Source: an uncultured Muribaculaceae bacterium
GTDB taxonomy: Bacteria > Bacteroidota > Bacteroidia > Bacteroidales > Muribaculaceae
Assembly: GCA_910587185.1 (NCBI GenBank)
Contig: CAJULY010000020.1
Span: 1 to 44,921 of the forward strand
Reading direction: 5' to 3'
Length of the DNA stretch: 44,921 nucleotides
The translations under genes were made by a program, and so were the position numbers. Each line of letters opens with the position of its first letter. Position 1 is the stretch's first letter. Under the pieces are notes generated by a model. The model did no database searches. It saw only the letters and a program-made list of their open reading frames with translations, and was not told the origin of the DNA. Of the stretch, positions 31,789 to 40,380 are shown piece by piece.

Positions 31789-33455
31789 TTCTTCTTTGCA
31801 GGGAGTTGCGGTGAAAGCAATCTGTGGTATTCGGCCGGATCATGGAGAATCGTGACAGCGCTGTCTATGGCGGCGTCATGACGCAGAAAACTCTGAATTT
31901 CACCGGGGCGGTAATAATAGCGGTTGACGATCTCGCGCTCGAGATAGGGCGTGATCGCGTCGCGGTGAGTGTCGAGGTCCTTGTCGAGAGGATGTTTCAT
32001 CATCGCTTCGAGGCGGTCCATCTGGGCGCTGAGGCTGTCGTTCATGTAACCTTCGATCTTGGCCGCTTCGCGAAGATTCTTCAGCATGGTCTCGCAGACC
32101 TTGTCGTAGTTGAATTTCGCGGGATTAATGAATCGCTTGAAATCCTCGTAGATGCTGTCGGTTATGACGAAATCGCCGGGAGCTGCAATGGAAGGATGAC
32201 CCGCATAATACTTGTTAGCGAAATCAAACGCCCAGTTGTCGCGCACCACGTTATAGGTCAGACGGCTTATTTCGGGATATTTCACCTTTATATCAGGGGT
32301 TATTCCACCGCCGTCGCGCACAATTCGTCCGGCAGCGGTGGTGAATGCCGTTGTCAGGCTGTCGGGAATACGCGCCACGGTGCCGTCGGGATTACGATGG
32401 GAATAATCGATAGCCTGGATCAGACGGCCGCTCGGAATATAGTAGCGGGCCACAGTCACTTTCAGCAAGCCTTCGTAGGGGAGTTCGCGAGTGGTCTGCA
32501 CGAGTCCCTTGCCAAAAGACCGACTGCCCAGGATGACCGCTCTGTCGAGATCCTGAAGGGCACCGGCGGTAATCTCGGAGGCAGAGGCGGTTCCCTCGTC
32601 GATCAGCACCACCAGCGGCAGCTGCGGAGCCACGGGCTTATCTGATGTCTTATAGACACGCTCGTCCATCACGCCTTTGCCACGTGTGCGCAGGACCTCG
32701 GTTCCTTTCGGAAGAAAATATCCGAGGATCTTCACCGCACTTTCAAGAAAACCGCCGCCATTGTCGCGAAGATCGAGGACAAGACCTTTTATATTGTTTT
32801 CGCCGGTCAGACGGTCGAGCGCGTCAAGCACCTCGTCGGCGGATTTTTCGGAGAACTGCGACAGCTGGATATATCCCAGATCGCCGCCGATGACTCCGGA
32901 GTAGGGGACGGATGGAATCTGGATCTTGTCACGGACAATCTCGAACGTCAGGATGGAATCCTGAACGTAGGGACGCTTGACGGTGACCTTCACGGTCGTT
33001 CCACGCTGGCCCTTGAGCCGGTTGCTGACCTGCTCGGTCGTCATTCCGAGCACGGTAACAGTATCGACCATGGTTATGAGGTCGCCTGTGCGCAGGCCGG
33101 CCTGCGCCGCCGGAGAACCCTCGTGGGGGCCGGAAATATAGACATTTCCGTCGCGCTGCATTATATATGAGCCGATACCGGCGTATTCGCCCGAATTGAG
33201 GGTGCGGAAATCTTCCTGCTCTTTCCGCGGCATGTATTCGGTATATGGATCAAGTCGGTTAAGCATTGCGCCGATCGCCGTCTGCACGGATTTCTCCATG
33301 TCTATGGTGTCAACATAATTGCTTTGCAATTCCTTCACCACGGCATTAAAAATGGTGAGATTAGCGTTTATGTCAGCTTTAGGGCTGCGCGTTTCCGCCT
33401 GAGACATGAAGGCGGCGGCTATCAGCAGAGCAGCGGCGTAGAAAAGTTTCTTCAT
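31785..33455 (-). CDS. S41 C-terminal processing peptidase
   Basis: A 556-residue periplasmic serine protease of the CtpA/Prc type. It has a signal peptide (MKKLFYAAALLIAAAFMSQA), an N-terminal helical region, and a PDZ domain (about 85-170) with SPAAQAGLRTGDLITMVD. The protease core follows, with the catalytic serine in DEGTASASEITAGAL and the lysine in SRSFGKGLVQT, separated by the usual spacing. A long C-terminal helical part (about 390-556) is typical of Bacteroidetes members. Such enzymes trim or degrade envelope proteins from their C-termini. It is co-transcribed with mfd. Confidence 0.93.
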   Translation of the reverse strand: MKKLFYAAALLIAAAFMSQAETRSPKADINANLTIFNAVVKELQSNYVDTIDMEKSVQTAIGAMLNRLDPYTEYMPRKEQEDFRTLNSGEYAGIGSYIMQRDGNVYISGPHEGSPAAQAGLRTGDLITMVDTVTVLGMTTEQVSNRLKGQRGTTVKVTVKRPYVQDSILTFEIVRDKIQIPSVPYSGVIGGDLGYIQLSQFSEKSADEVLDALDRLTGENNIKGLVLDLRDNGGGFLESAVKILGYFLPKGTEVLRTRGKGVMDERVYKTSDKPVAPQLPLVVLIDEGTASASEITAGALQDLDRAVILGSRSFGKGLVQTTRELPYEGLLKVTVARYYIPSGRLIQAIDYSHRNPDGTVARIPDSLTTAFTTAAGRIVRDGGGITPDIKVKYPEISRLTYNVVRDNWAFDFANKYYAGHPSIAAPGDFVITDSIYEDFKRFINPAKFNYDKVCETMLKNLREAAKIEGYMNDSLSAQMDRLEAMMKHPLDKDLDTHRDAITPYLEREIVNRYYYRPGEIQSFLRHDAAIDSAVTILHDPAEYHRLLSPQLPAKKK

Positions 33456-33613
33456 AAGAACTTACAGGATGGATATGAGATGTGATTCGGACCCTTTTAC
33501 GTGATCCCTGAATTTTTAGCGACCAAAGTTAGTCAATAATTATAACAAATCCATGCCCAAATATTTCATAAAAACGATAAAAAACTATTTTTCTTGATTT
33601 TTTTGCCTCAATT

Positions 33614-33645
33614 CTTGCATATCTCAGGGAAAGAAAGTAATTTTG
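33614..33645 (+). promoter_or_regulatory. Promoter of the tRNA-Asn pair
   Basis: CTTG (33614-33617), 20 bases, TAATTTTG (33638-33645). The predicted start near 33651 gives a 5' leader of about 48 bases before the first tRNA. The remaining bases between 33456 and 33613 show no gene. Confidence 0.5.
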
Positions 33646-33698
33646 CATCGCTAAACTTCCGGAGGGAAGAACGCCGAGCAATTTTCGGTAAAGCAAAT

Positions 33699-33775
33699 GC
33701 TTCAGTAGCTCAGTTGGTTAGAGCACCTGACTGTTAATCAGGGGGTCGTTGGTTCAAGCCCATCCTGAAGCGCCA
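33699..33775 (+). tRNA. tRNA-Asn (GTT), first copy
   Basis: A 77-base cloverleaf including an encoded CCA. Acceptor stem GCTTCAG/CTGAAGC, D-arm AGCTCAGTTGGTTAGAGC, anticodon stem CCTGA/TCAGG around loop CTGTTAA (anticodon GTT), and a GGTTCAAGCCC T-arm. Confidence 0.97.
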
Positions 33776-33821
33776 AAAAAACATATCGACGGCGGCATCA
33801 ATCGCGCCGATCAAAAAAACT

Positions 33822-33898
33822 GCTTCAGTAGCTCAGTTGGTTAGAGCACCTGACTGTTAATCAGGGGGTCGTTGGTTCAAGCCCATCCTGAAGCGCCA
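33822..33898 (+). tRNA. tRNA-Asn (GTT), second copy
   Basis: Identical in all 77 bases to the first copy, 46 bases downstream, and evidently processed from the same transcript, which ends at the terminator immediately after it. Confidence 0.97.
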
Positions 33899-33901
33899 AA
33901 A

Positions 33902-33934
33902 AAGCTCCGCAATCCATAGTTGCGGGGCTTTTTC
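33902..33934 (+). terminator. Terminator of the tRNA-Asn transcript
   Basis: AGCTCCGCAA pairs with TTGCGGGGCT (one G-T) around a seven-base loop, followed by TTTTTCG. It separates the tRNAs from the glycosidase gene, whose own promoter is not evident. Confidence 0.75.
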
Positions 33935-33955
33935 GTAACCAGTCATTGCTTGACC

Positions 33956-36007
33956 ATGAGAAAAACATTTCTGACACTTCTTCTGATTGCAGGCGCAGTA
34001 GCCACAATGCTTGCGCAGCGAACCGTCATTCCGATGAACGCGGACTGGACATTCCGCTTCGCCAACAAATTCAGCGGGAAAGGGGAGAGAGTCGATCTCC
34101 CCCACACCTGGAACGCCGCCGACGCCCTTTCGGGGCGTCAGGACTACTACCGCGGCATGGGCATCTACGAGAAAAAGATCAAGCCCTCTGCAGCATGGAA
34201 AGGGAAACGCGTGTATCTGCGCTTTGAGGGAGCCAACGAGAAGGCCGATGTGTTTGTCAACTCCCGCTTCGCGGGGGAGCACAAAGGGGGCTACACCGCT
34301 TTCGTCATAGAGATCACGCCGTTTCTGGAAGCTGACAAAGAGAATACAGTGACCGTAAAGGTCACAAATGCCCTCGATCTGGAGATTATGCCGCTTGTCG
34401 GAGACTTCAACATGTATGGCGGCATTTACCGGGATGTATATCTCGTGGCGGTGGATCCGCTGCACATATCCCTGACCGATTACGCCTCCCCGGGATTTTA
34501 TCTCACCCAGAAAAAAGTCACGAAGGAGAACGCCGACGTGGAAGCGGCTGTTGTCGTGAGCAATCTCGGCGATAATAAGGCGGAAGGTAAACTCAAGATC
34601 ACTTTGACGGACGGCCACAAGGCGATAGCCGAAAAATCGGCCGATTTCGCTCTCGGCCCGGACAGCACTGCCCGAATCGCACTTGATTTCGCCATCGGCA
34701 ATCCTCATCTCTGGAACGGTCGGGAGGATCCGTTCATCTACACAGCCGTGGCCGAAGTGACCGATGCGTCAGGAAAAGTGACCGACAGAATGGAGCAGCC
34801 TCTCGGGCTCAGATCCTTCTCCGTGACATCCGACAACGGCTTTTCGCTGAACGGGAAACCGCTCAGGCTACGCGGGGTGTGCCGCCACCAGGACCGCGCA
34901 GAGAGAGGCAACGCCCTCCTGCCGGTGCACCACGAAGAAGATGCGGCCATAATCAGGGAGATAGGAGCGAATGCTGTGAGACTCGCCCACTATCCTCAGG
35001 CAACATATTTCTACGACCTGATGGACCGCGACGGAATGATTGTCTGGGCAGAAATTCCTTTCATCGGCCCGGGCGGATACAATGACAGGGGATTCAACGA
35101 CATTCCCGCATTCCGCGAAAACGGCATGCAGCAGCTGAAAGAAATGATACGCCAGAACTACAACCATCCCTCCATCTGTTTCTGGGGAATTTTCAACGAG
35201 CTCAAGACTTTCGGCGACAACCCGGCGGAATATGTAGGGAAGCTCAATGAAACCGTTCACCGCGAGGATCCCACCCGTCTCTCGACGGCTGCAAGTTTTC
35301 TCGGTGCGGACGACCCGATCAACGGGGTTACGGATCTCATAGCCTGGAACCAGTATTTCGGATGGTATGGCGGCCATCCTTCCGACCTCGGCAAATGGCT
35401 CGACAGAACGCATAAATCACATCCCGAGTACAGGATAGGGATGAGCGAATATGGCGCCGGAGCAAGCGTCTATCACCAGCAGGATTCCGTCAAACCCGGA
35501 ATCGCCTCGGGAATGTGGCATCCCGAAAATTATCAGACCTTTTATCACCGCGAGAACTGGAAAGCTCTGGCGGAAAGACCTTTCGTCTGGGGATCGTTCG
35601 TCTGGAACCTTTTTGATTTCGGCGCGGCCCACCGAACGGAAGGAGACCGCTTCGGCATCAACGACAAAGGACTTGTAACGTTCGACCGCAAAGTAAAAAA
35701 GGACGCTTTCTATTTCTACAAGGCCAACTGGAACCGCGAGGAGCCTTTCGTCTATATCTCGGAGCGCCGTCACGACCGGCGGACAATGCCATCGACCACC
35801 GTCACCGTGTTTTCCAATCTCAAGGAAGTGCAGCTGAGTGTCAACGGGAAAGGACTCGGACGAATGACACCCGAGGGATACGGCACATTCACTATGGAAA
35901 ACGTCGCCCTGCGCCCCGGCAAGAACGAAATACGCGCTATAGCCTCCGACCGCGGCAAGCAGCTGTCGGACTCCGTCAGCTGGACTCTGCAGGGCGGCGT
36001 CAGATGA
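33956..36007 (+). CDS. Secreted glycoside hydrolase family 2 (beta-galactosidase-like)
   Basis: A 683-residue exported glycosidase: signal peptide MRKTFLTLLLIAGAVATMLA, then the GH2 sugar-binding domain (VDLPHTWNA, about 40-175), an immunoglobulin-like domain (about 180-290) and the TIM barrel. The acid/base is E415 in FWGIFNELK and the nucleophile E498 in GMSEYGAG. The family covers beta-galactosidases, beta-mannosidases and beta-glucuronidases. The overall pattern (RLRGVCRHQD, RLAHYPQ) is closest to beta-galactosidases lacking the small chain. It is periplasmic or surface, for host or dietary glycans. The ATG at 33956 gives the signal peptide. Confidence 0.88.
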   Translation: MRKTFLTLLLIAGAVATMLAQRTVIPMNADWTFRFANKFSGKGERVDLPHTWNAADALSGRQDYYRGMGIYEKKIKPSAAWKGKRVYLRFEGANEKADVFVNSRFAGEHKGGYTAFVIEITPFLEADKENTVTVKVTNALDLEIMPLVGDFNMYGGIYRDVYLVAVDPLHISLTDYASPGFYLTQKKVTKENADVEAAVVVSNLGDNKAEGKLKITLTDGHKAIAEKSADFALGPDSTARIALDFAIGNPHLWNGREDPFIYTAVAEVTDASGKVTDRMEQPLGLRSFSVTSDNGFSLNGKPLRLRGVCRHQDRAERGNALLPVHHEEDAAIIREIGANAVRLAHYPQATYFYDLMDRDGMIVWAEIPFIGPGGYNDRGFNDIPAFRENGMQQLKEMIRQNYNHPSICFWGIFNELKTFGDNPAEYVGKLNETVHREDPTRLSTAASFLGADDPINGVTDLIAWNQYFGWYGGHPSDLGKWLDRTHKSHPEYRIGMSEYGAGASVYHQQDSVKPGIASGMWHPENYQTFYHRENWKALAERPFVWGSFVWNLFDFGAAHRTEGDRFGINDKGLVTFDRKVKKDAFYFYKANWNREEPFVYISERRHDRRTMPSTTVTVFSNLKEVQLSVNGKGLGRMTPEGYGTFTMENVALRPGKNEIRAIASDRGKQLSDSVSWTLQGGVR

Positions 36008-36088
36008 AGTTTTGAAGCCGAAAGACCATTAGGTTGCAGAAATTTTGCTATTTTTGTGGGAAATTACTATAGAACTCTTCAAAAGACC

Positions 36089-37192
36089 ATGTCAGAACGA
36101 AAAATAAAGATAGGCATAACCCACGGCGACACCAACGGGATCGGATATGAGGTGATTCTGAAAGCCCTCGAGGATCCCCGCATGCTGGAGTTATGCACTC
36201 CCGTAATATACGGTTCGGCCAAAGTCGCCGCCACTTACCGGAAACTTGCCGAGCTGCCTCCGGTACAGCTCCATCAGATTCCGTCAGCGGCTCAGGCCTC
36301 GCCTGACCAGATAAATATAATCAATGTCGTTGACGAGCAGCTGAAGGTCGAACCGGGCGTAGCCTCACATGATGCCGGCCATGCCGCGTTCCTCGCTCTC
36401 GAAAGCGCGGTCACCGATCTGCGCAACGGCGAAATCGACGCACTGGTTACAGCTCCGATAAACAAATCGACAATCCGCAGCGAGAAATTTTCATTTCCGG
36501 GCCACACCGAATATCTCGAAGCTTCCCTTTCAGACGGGTCGCAGAAAGCTCTGATGATCCTTGCCTCCGAAAAAATAAGAGTCGCGCTGGTGACGATCCA
36601 TACTCCCGTCGCCAAAATCAGCGAGGAAATCACCGAAGAGAATGTGCTGGCCAGAATCCAGGCTTTCGACGCCGCTCTAGAAAGCGACTTCGCCATCCGT
36701 CACCCGCGCATAGCGGTTCTTTCGCTCAACCCCCACAGCGGGGAGGACGGCCTGATAGGGACCGAAGAGAAGGAGCAGATCATCCCCGCGATTGAAAAGG
36801 CCCGCGAGGCGAAGATCAACGCCTTCGGCCCGTTTGCCGCCGACGGCTTTTTCGGAAGCGGTATGTGGGAGAAATTCGACGGAATTCTCGCGATGTACCA
36901 TGACCAGGGGCTCGCTCCTTTCAAGACACTCGCCATGGATGCGGGAGTCAACGTGACATCGGGGCTGCCCTTCGTGCGCACGTCGCCCGACCACGGCACA
37001 GGAATGGACATTGCCGGAAAAGGAATAGCGTCGGCTGACTCCATGCGTCAGGCCATCTATGCCGCAATCGACATTTTCCGCTCACGCCATCACCACGCCG
37101 AGGCGCTCCGAAATCCTCTGCGCAAGCAATATGTGGAGCGCAACAAGAAAGACAATGTTGTACTTGACCTCACAAAATCATCCGACGAATGA
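36089..37192 (+). CDS. pdxA: 4-hydroxythreonine-4-phosphate dehydrogenase
   Basis: PdxA oxidises 4-phosphohydroxy-L-threonine with NAD for pyridoxal phosphate synthesis. The 367-residue protein shows the opening KIGITHGDTNGIGYEVILKA, the metal histidine in FPGHTEYLEA, and the late MYHDQGLAPFKTLAMDAGVN and TSPDHGTGMDIAGKG. The ATG at 36089 is preferred to a GTG at 36056, which overlaps a TATTTTTG -7 box (36049-36056). Its stop overlaps the start of the nucleotidyltransferase gene, so it seems to lead the inositol cluster transcript. pdxJ is not in the window. Confidence 0.93.
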   Translation: MSERKIKIGITHGDTNGIGYEVILKALEDPRMLELCTPVIYGSAKVAATYRKLAELPPVQLHQIPSAAQASPDQINIINVVDEQLKVEPGVASHDAGHAAFLALESAVTDLRNGEIDALVTAPINKSTIRSEKFSFPGHTEYLEASLSDGSQKALMILASEKIRVALVTIHTPVAKISEEITEENVLARIQAFDAALESDFAIRHPRIAVLSLNPHSGEDGLIGTEEKEQIIPAIEKAREAKINAFGPFAADGFFGSGMWEKFDGILAMYHDQGLAPFKTLAMDAGVNVTSGLPFVRTSPDHGTGMDIAGKGIASADSMRQAIYAAIDIFRSRHHHAEALRNPLRKQYVERNKKDNVVLDLTKSSDE

Positions 37193-37884
37193 ACTACGCC
37201 ATAATTGCAGCAGGAGAAGGATCGCGTCTCGTCCAGGAAGGCGTGAAACTGCCGAAACCGCTTGTGAACCTCTGCGGGACACCGATGATAAAACGCCTCA
37301 TCGACATAATGACGGACTGCAATCCGGAGTCGCTGAGCATCATAGTGAACGAACAGATGACGGAAGTCCGCGAATATCTGGAGTCACTCAAATTGCCGGT
37401 GCCGCTTCATCTGACGGTCAAGACCACTCCGAGTTCCATGCACAGCTTCTATGAAGTCAGCCGTCATTTCGAGGATGGAAAATTCATCCTGACAACGGTC
37501 GATACGATTTTCCGCGAGGAGGATTTCCGCGCCTACGTGGAAGCGTTCGAAGCGGACGAGACAACCGACGGCTACATGGCCGTCACCTCATTCATCGATG
37601 ACGAGAAACCGCTCTACATAGACGTTGACGCCGACATGCGCATCACCGCTTTCCGCGACCGTCCCTTCGAAGGAATGAAGTACATATCCGGAGGCATTTA
37701 CGGACTGACGGCGCCAGCCCTGAAAGTGCTCGAGAACTGCATGGAGACCGGAGTCAGCCGAATGCGCAACTATCAGCGCGCGCTCGTAGAGGCCGGGCTG
37801 AATCTCAAAGCATATCCTTTTCCGAAAATCATAGATGTGGACCATGCGGGCGACATCGCCACGGCGGAAGCATTCATAAGCTGA
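37189..37884 (+). CDS. MobA/RfbA-like nucleotidyltransferase, possible inositol- or sugar-phosphate cytidylyltransferase
   Basis: A 231-residue NTP-transferase. It opens with the NTP-binding signature AIIAAGEGSRL (residues 4-14) and the LPKPLVNLCGTPMI segment. TVDTIF carries the metal aspartate, FEGMKYISGGIYGL the sugar-binding region, and IIDVDHAGDIATAE the second metal site. It would activate a phosphorylated sugar or polyol as an NDP derivative. Its place beside a CDP-alcohol transferase and inositol-phosphate synthase recalls the archaeal inositol-1-phosphate cytidylyltransferase, but substrate assignment is inference. It overlaps pdxA by 4 bases; 71 bases follow before the next gene. Confidence 0.82.
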   Translation: MNYAIIAAGEGSRLVQEGVKLPKPLVNLCGTPMIKRLIDIMTDCNPESLSIIVNEQMTEVREYLESLKLPVPLHLTVKTTPSSMHSFYEVSRHFEDGKFILTTVDTIFREEDFRAYVEAFEADETTDGYMAVTSFIDDEKPLYIDVDADMRITAFRDRPFEGMKYISGGIYGLTAPALKVLENCMETGVSRMRNYQRALVEAGLNLKAYPFPKIIDVDHAGDIATAEAFIS

Positions 37885-37955
37885 CCCTCACGGTGCACAG
37901 GTCTCCATAACCAGAATCAATATCATTTCACATTTTCTTATCCACGAACTTACAG

Positions 37956-38825
37956 ATGGCAGACATTAACATAGCGGGCATAATGAGAGCGGGAGCGTTC
38001 TCGCCCAATCACATAGGGAACGACGCGGCGATATTCAATCTTGTCGCCGACCAGTTGCGCAAACGCGGTTGCGCCGTCACCACCTACAGCGAGGAACAGC
38101 TCATCGCAGGCCATGTGAAAGAACAGATCATAGTAAACATGTGTCGCGAACAGCGTTCAATCATGAAGCTGCAGGAACTCGAAGACAAAGGTTGCCTTGT
38201 CATAAACTCGGGCTACGGCATAGAGAACTGCACGCGCGAACGCATGACGCGCATTCTCGTAGGCTGCGGCATCCCTTATCCGGAAAGCATAATAGTCAAC
38301 ACCGACGAAGGTGTGCGCGACGCGCTGACAAAGCTGAAAATGGACCGCTGCTGGATCAAGCGCGGCGACTTCCACGCCATGCACAAAGAGGATGTCAGCT
38401 ATGTACGGCATCCCGAGGAAGCGCAGGAAGTGCTTCAGGAGTATTTTCTCCGTGGCATCAAACGCGCCGTTATCAACCGCCATCTCGAGGGTGACCTGAT
38501 CAAATTCTACGGCGTCAGAGACTCGCCTTTCTTCTTCTGGTTCTATCCCTTTGACTCGGGGCACAGCAAGTATGGCCACGAGGCCATAAACGGCCATTCG
38601 CAGGGTCTTTCGTTTGACCACGACAAGATGAAAGCAATCTGCCAGAAAGCCTCGGAAGTCCTCGATGTAAACATCTACGGAGGAGACTGCATAGTCTCTG
38701 CGCAGGGCGACATAAGGATCATAGACTTCAACGACTGGCCCAGCTTCGCGCCGTGCCGCAACGAGGCCGCTCCTTTCATAGCGAAATCAATAATGGCAGC
38801 CATCAAGGCCCACGCCGCAAAATGA
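37956..38825 (+). CDS. ATP-grasp-like ligase
   Basis: A 289-residue protein with ATP-grasp features: an N-terminal pre-ATP-grasp part (about 1-100, with NSGYGIENCTRERMTRILV), the nucleotide-binding segment CWIKRGDFHAM with the likely ATP lysine, and RHLEGDLIKFYGV. The metal-binding closing segment is SAQGDIRIIDFNDWPSF, giving the D-x-N pair. The family couples a carboxylate to an amine or thiol. No target is evident; the cluster suggests a lipid head-group or its precursor. It is the second gene of the run ending at inositol-phosphate synthase. Confidence 0.75.
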   Translation: MADINIAGIMRAGAFSPNHIGNDAAIFNLVADQLRKRGCAVTTYSEEQLIAGHVKEQIIVNMCREQRSIMKLQELEDKGCLVINSGYGIENCTRERMTRILVGCGIPYPESIIVNTDEGVRDALTKLKMDRCWIKRGDFHAMHKEDVSYVRHPEEAQEVLQEYFLRGIKRAVINRHLEGDLIKFYGVRDSPFFFWFYPFDSGHSKYGHEAINGHSQGLSFDHDKMKAICQKASEVLDVNIYGGDCIVSAQGDIRIIDFNDWPSFAPCRNEAAPFIAKSIMAAIKAHAAK

Positions 38826-38847
38826 CAATCAACCCACAGCAATTCCC

Positions 38848-39393
38848 ATGACCAGACTGAAGGATGCGACAAACAATCTGCTGACAAGCGACAAGCTCTT
38901 CTACACTTTCTTGCGTAGCGGATTCTCGTCGCAGTCATCAGGCATTCTCGACATGCTGACCGGTTTCGCGCTTTTCGCGCTTCTCGATCTGCCGGTCTGG
39001 TTCTCCACGGCCATCGGAGCGATAGCCGGGGGCATCCTGAACTGTATTCTCAATTACCGTTTCACCTTCAGGGCGTCGGACTGTCCCTGGAAAGCGGTGA
39101 TAGTGAAATACTCGCTGGTGTGGTGCGGAAGCATGTTGCTGAACTCCGGAGGTACAGAGGCGCTCTATTATGTCCTTTCGCGCTGGCACTGGCTTGACTC
39201 CATCGGGTTCAAGCCCGACGGATATTATGCGGCAGCCCGTCTGACGGTCTCGATTCTCGTCTCATGGTTCTGGAATTTCGTCATGCAGCGCTATTTCGTC
39301 TATCGTCCCACCAGATTCGATGCGGCAGCCATCAGATTCGTCAACGCGATCTGCCCCTCGCTTCGTCACCGTCACCATCCTCATGACGATTAA
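38848..39393 (+). CDS. GtrA-family membrane protein
   Basis: A 181-residue protein with four transmembrane helices (about residues 26-48, 52-72, 86-108 and 130-152) and the GtrA motif IAGGILNCILNYRFTF. GtrA-type proteins move undecaprenyl-linked sugars, or similar lipid-linked units, across the inner membrane. Here it could flip a lipid intermediate made by the neighbouring enzymes. It lies 22 bases downstream of the ATP-grasp gene. Confidence 0.85.
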   Translation: MTRLKDATNNLLTSDKLFYTFLRSGFSSQSSGILDMLTGFALFALLDLPVWFSTAIGAIAGGILNCILNYRFTFRASDCPWKAVIVKYSLVWCGSMLLNSGGTEALYYVLSRWHWLDSIGFKPDGYYAAARLTVSILVSWFWNFVMQRYFVYRPTRFDAAAIRFVNAICPSLRHRHHPHDD

Positions 39394-39429
39394 ATTACCA
39401 CTGACAATAACATCCATCCTTAAAAATAT

Positions 39430-40329
39430 ATGGCAGAAAACAGTACGAACGCCAATGAGACCTATCACGTGAAGCCTGACGTCCTGAACTACGACGATGT
39501 CAGGCGGATGGTCCCGAAACTTGACGGACATCCCCGTCTGGTCAACGCACTGCTCCGCTTCCTCTCGGTCGATAAGGTCAACCGGGTCCATGCAGCCAGC
39601 TGCGCGGAGCCGGGTCCGAAATGTACGGAAAAGCTGCTTTTCCAGGAATTCCACAACACGTTGCGCGTTGACAACGCCCAACTTCTCGACCATCTGCCCG
39701 AAGGCGCCTTCATCACGATAAGCAACCATCCGTTCGGCGCTCTCGACGGCATAGCGCTCATCTATCTGATCGGCACCCGGCGCCCGAAGTTCAAGGTCAT
39801 GGTCAACATGATTCTGAACTACATTTCGGGAATGCGCCCGAACTTCATAGCCGTTGACCCCATCCCGTCAAACGACCCGTCGCGCCGCGCCCAGTCGGTC
39901 AAAGGCATCCGCGAGGCACTGAAACAGATCAAGGAGGGTGAGCCTCTCGGCTTCTTCCCCGCCGGCGCGATGAGCAAAGTCAACTGGCGGGGACGCCTGC
40001 AGGACCGCGAATGGCAGCGTTCAGTCCTCCAGATCATCGAGAAAGCGAAAGTTCCGGTGATCCCTATATTCTTCCACGGCTCCAACAGCTGGTGGTGCAA
40101 CATTCTTGGGGTTGTCTGCTGGCCGGCGCGCTCGCTGAGACTTCCCGCCGAGGTGTTCCGCAAAAACGGCAAGGAGCTGCACATCTCTATCGGCAACCCC
40201 ATAACGGTCGAAGAACAGAAAGCCCATTCTTCGTCGCTCGACGAACTCGGGGCATTCCTGCGGGAAAAGACCTACGCCCTGCGCGACAATCCCCTCAATC
40301 CGGCCCCCAAAGGGCAAAACTTCCGCTGA
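39430..40329 (+). CDS. Lysophospholipid/hemolysin-like acyltransferase
   Basis: A 299-residue membrane-associated acyltransferase of the PlsC superfamily. The catalytic motif is NHPFGALDG (about residues 103-111), the H-x5-D variant typical of hemolysin-like and OlsA/GlsA-related enzymes. GFFPAGAMSKV (motif III) and VIPIFFHGSN (motif IV) follow. It transfers a fatty acyl chain to a hydroxyl of a lysolipid. Within the cluster it could build the lipid part of the inositol lipid or a related aminolipid. Confidence 0.82.
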   Translation: MAENSTNANETYHVKPDVLNYDDVRRMVPKLDGHPRLVNALLRFLSVDKVNRVHAASCAEPGPKCTEKLLFQEFHNTLRVDNAQLLDHLPEGAFITISNHPFGALDGIALIYLIGTRRPKFKVMVNMILNYISGMRPNFIAVDPIPSNDPSRRAQSVKGIREALKQIKEGEPLGFFPAGAMSKVNWRGRLQDREWQRSVLQIIEKAKVPVIPIFFHGSNSWWCNILGVVCWPARSLRLPAEVFRKNGKELHISIGNPITVEEQKAHSSSLDELGAFLREKTYALRDNPLNPAPKGQNFR

Positions 40330-40380
40330 GTGAGACCATGAACAGATTTATCGTAACAAGCAAAACAGTATAAAACGCCA

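Noticed and set aside
33699..33898. Two repeated units of about 77 bases, possible CRISPR-like array
   Set aside because: The repeats fold as tRNA-Asn with an encoded CCA; only two units and no spacers of regular size.
33857..34708. A 283-codon minus-strand frame reaching into the second tRNA
   Set aside because: Antisense to the GH2 gene start and the tRNA; no family features.
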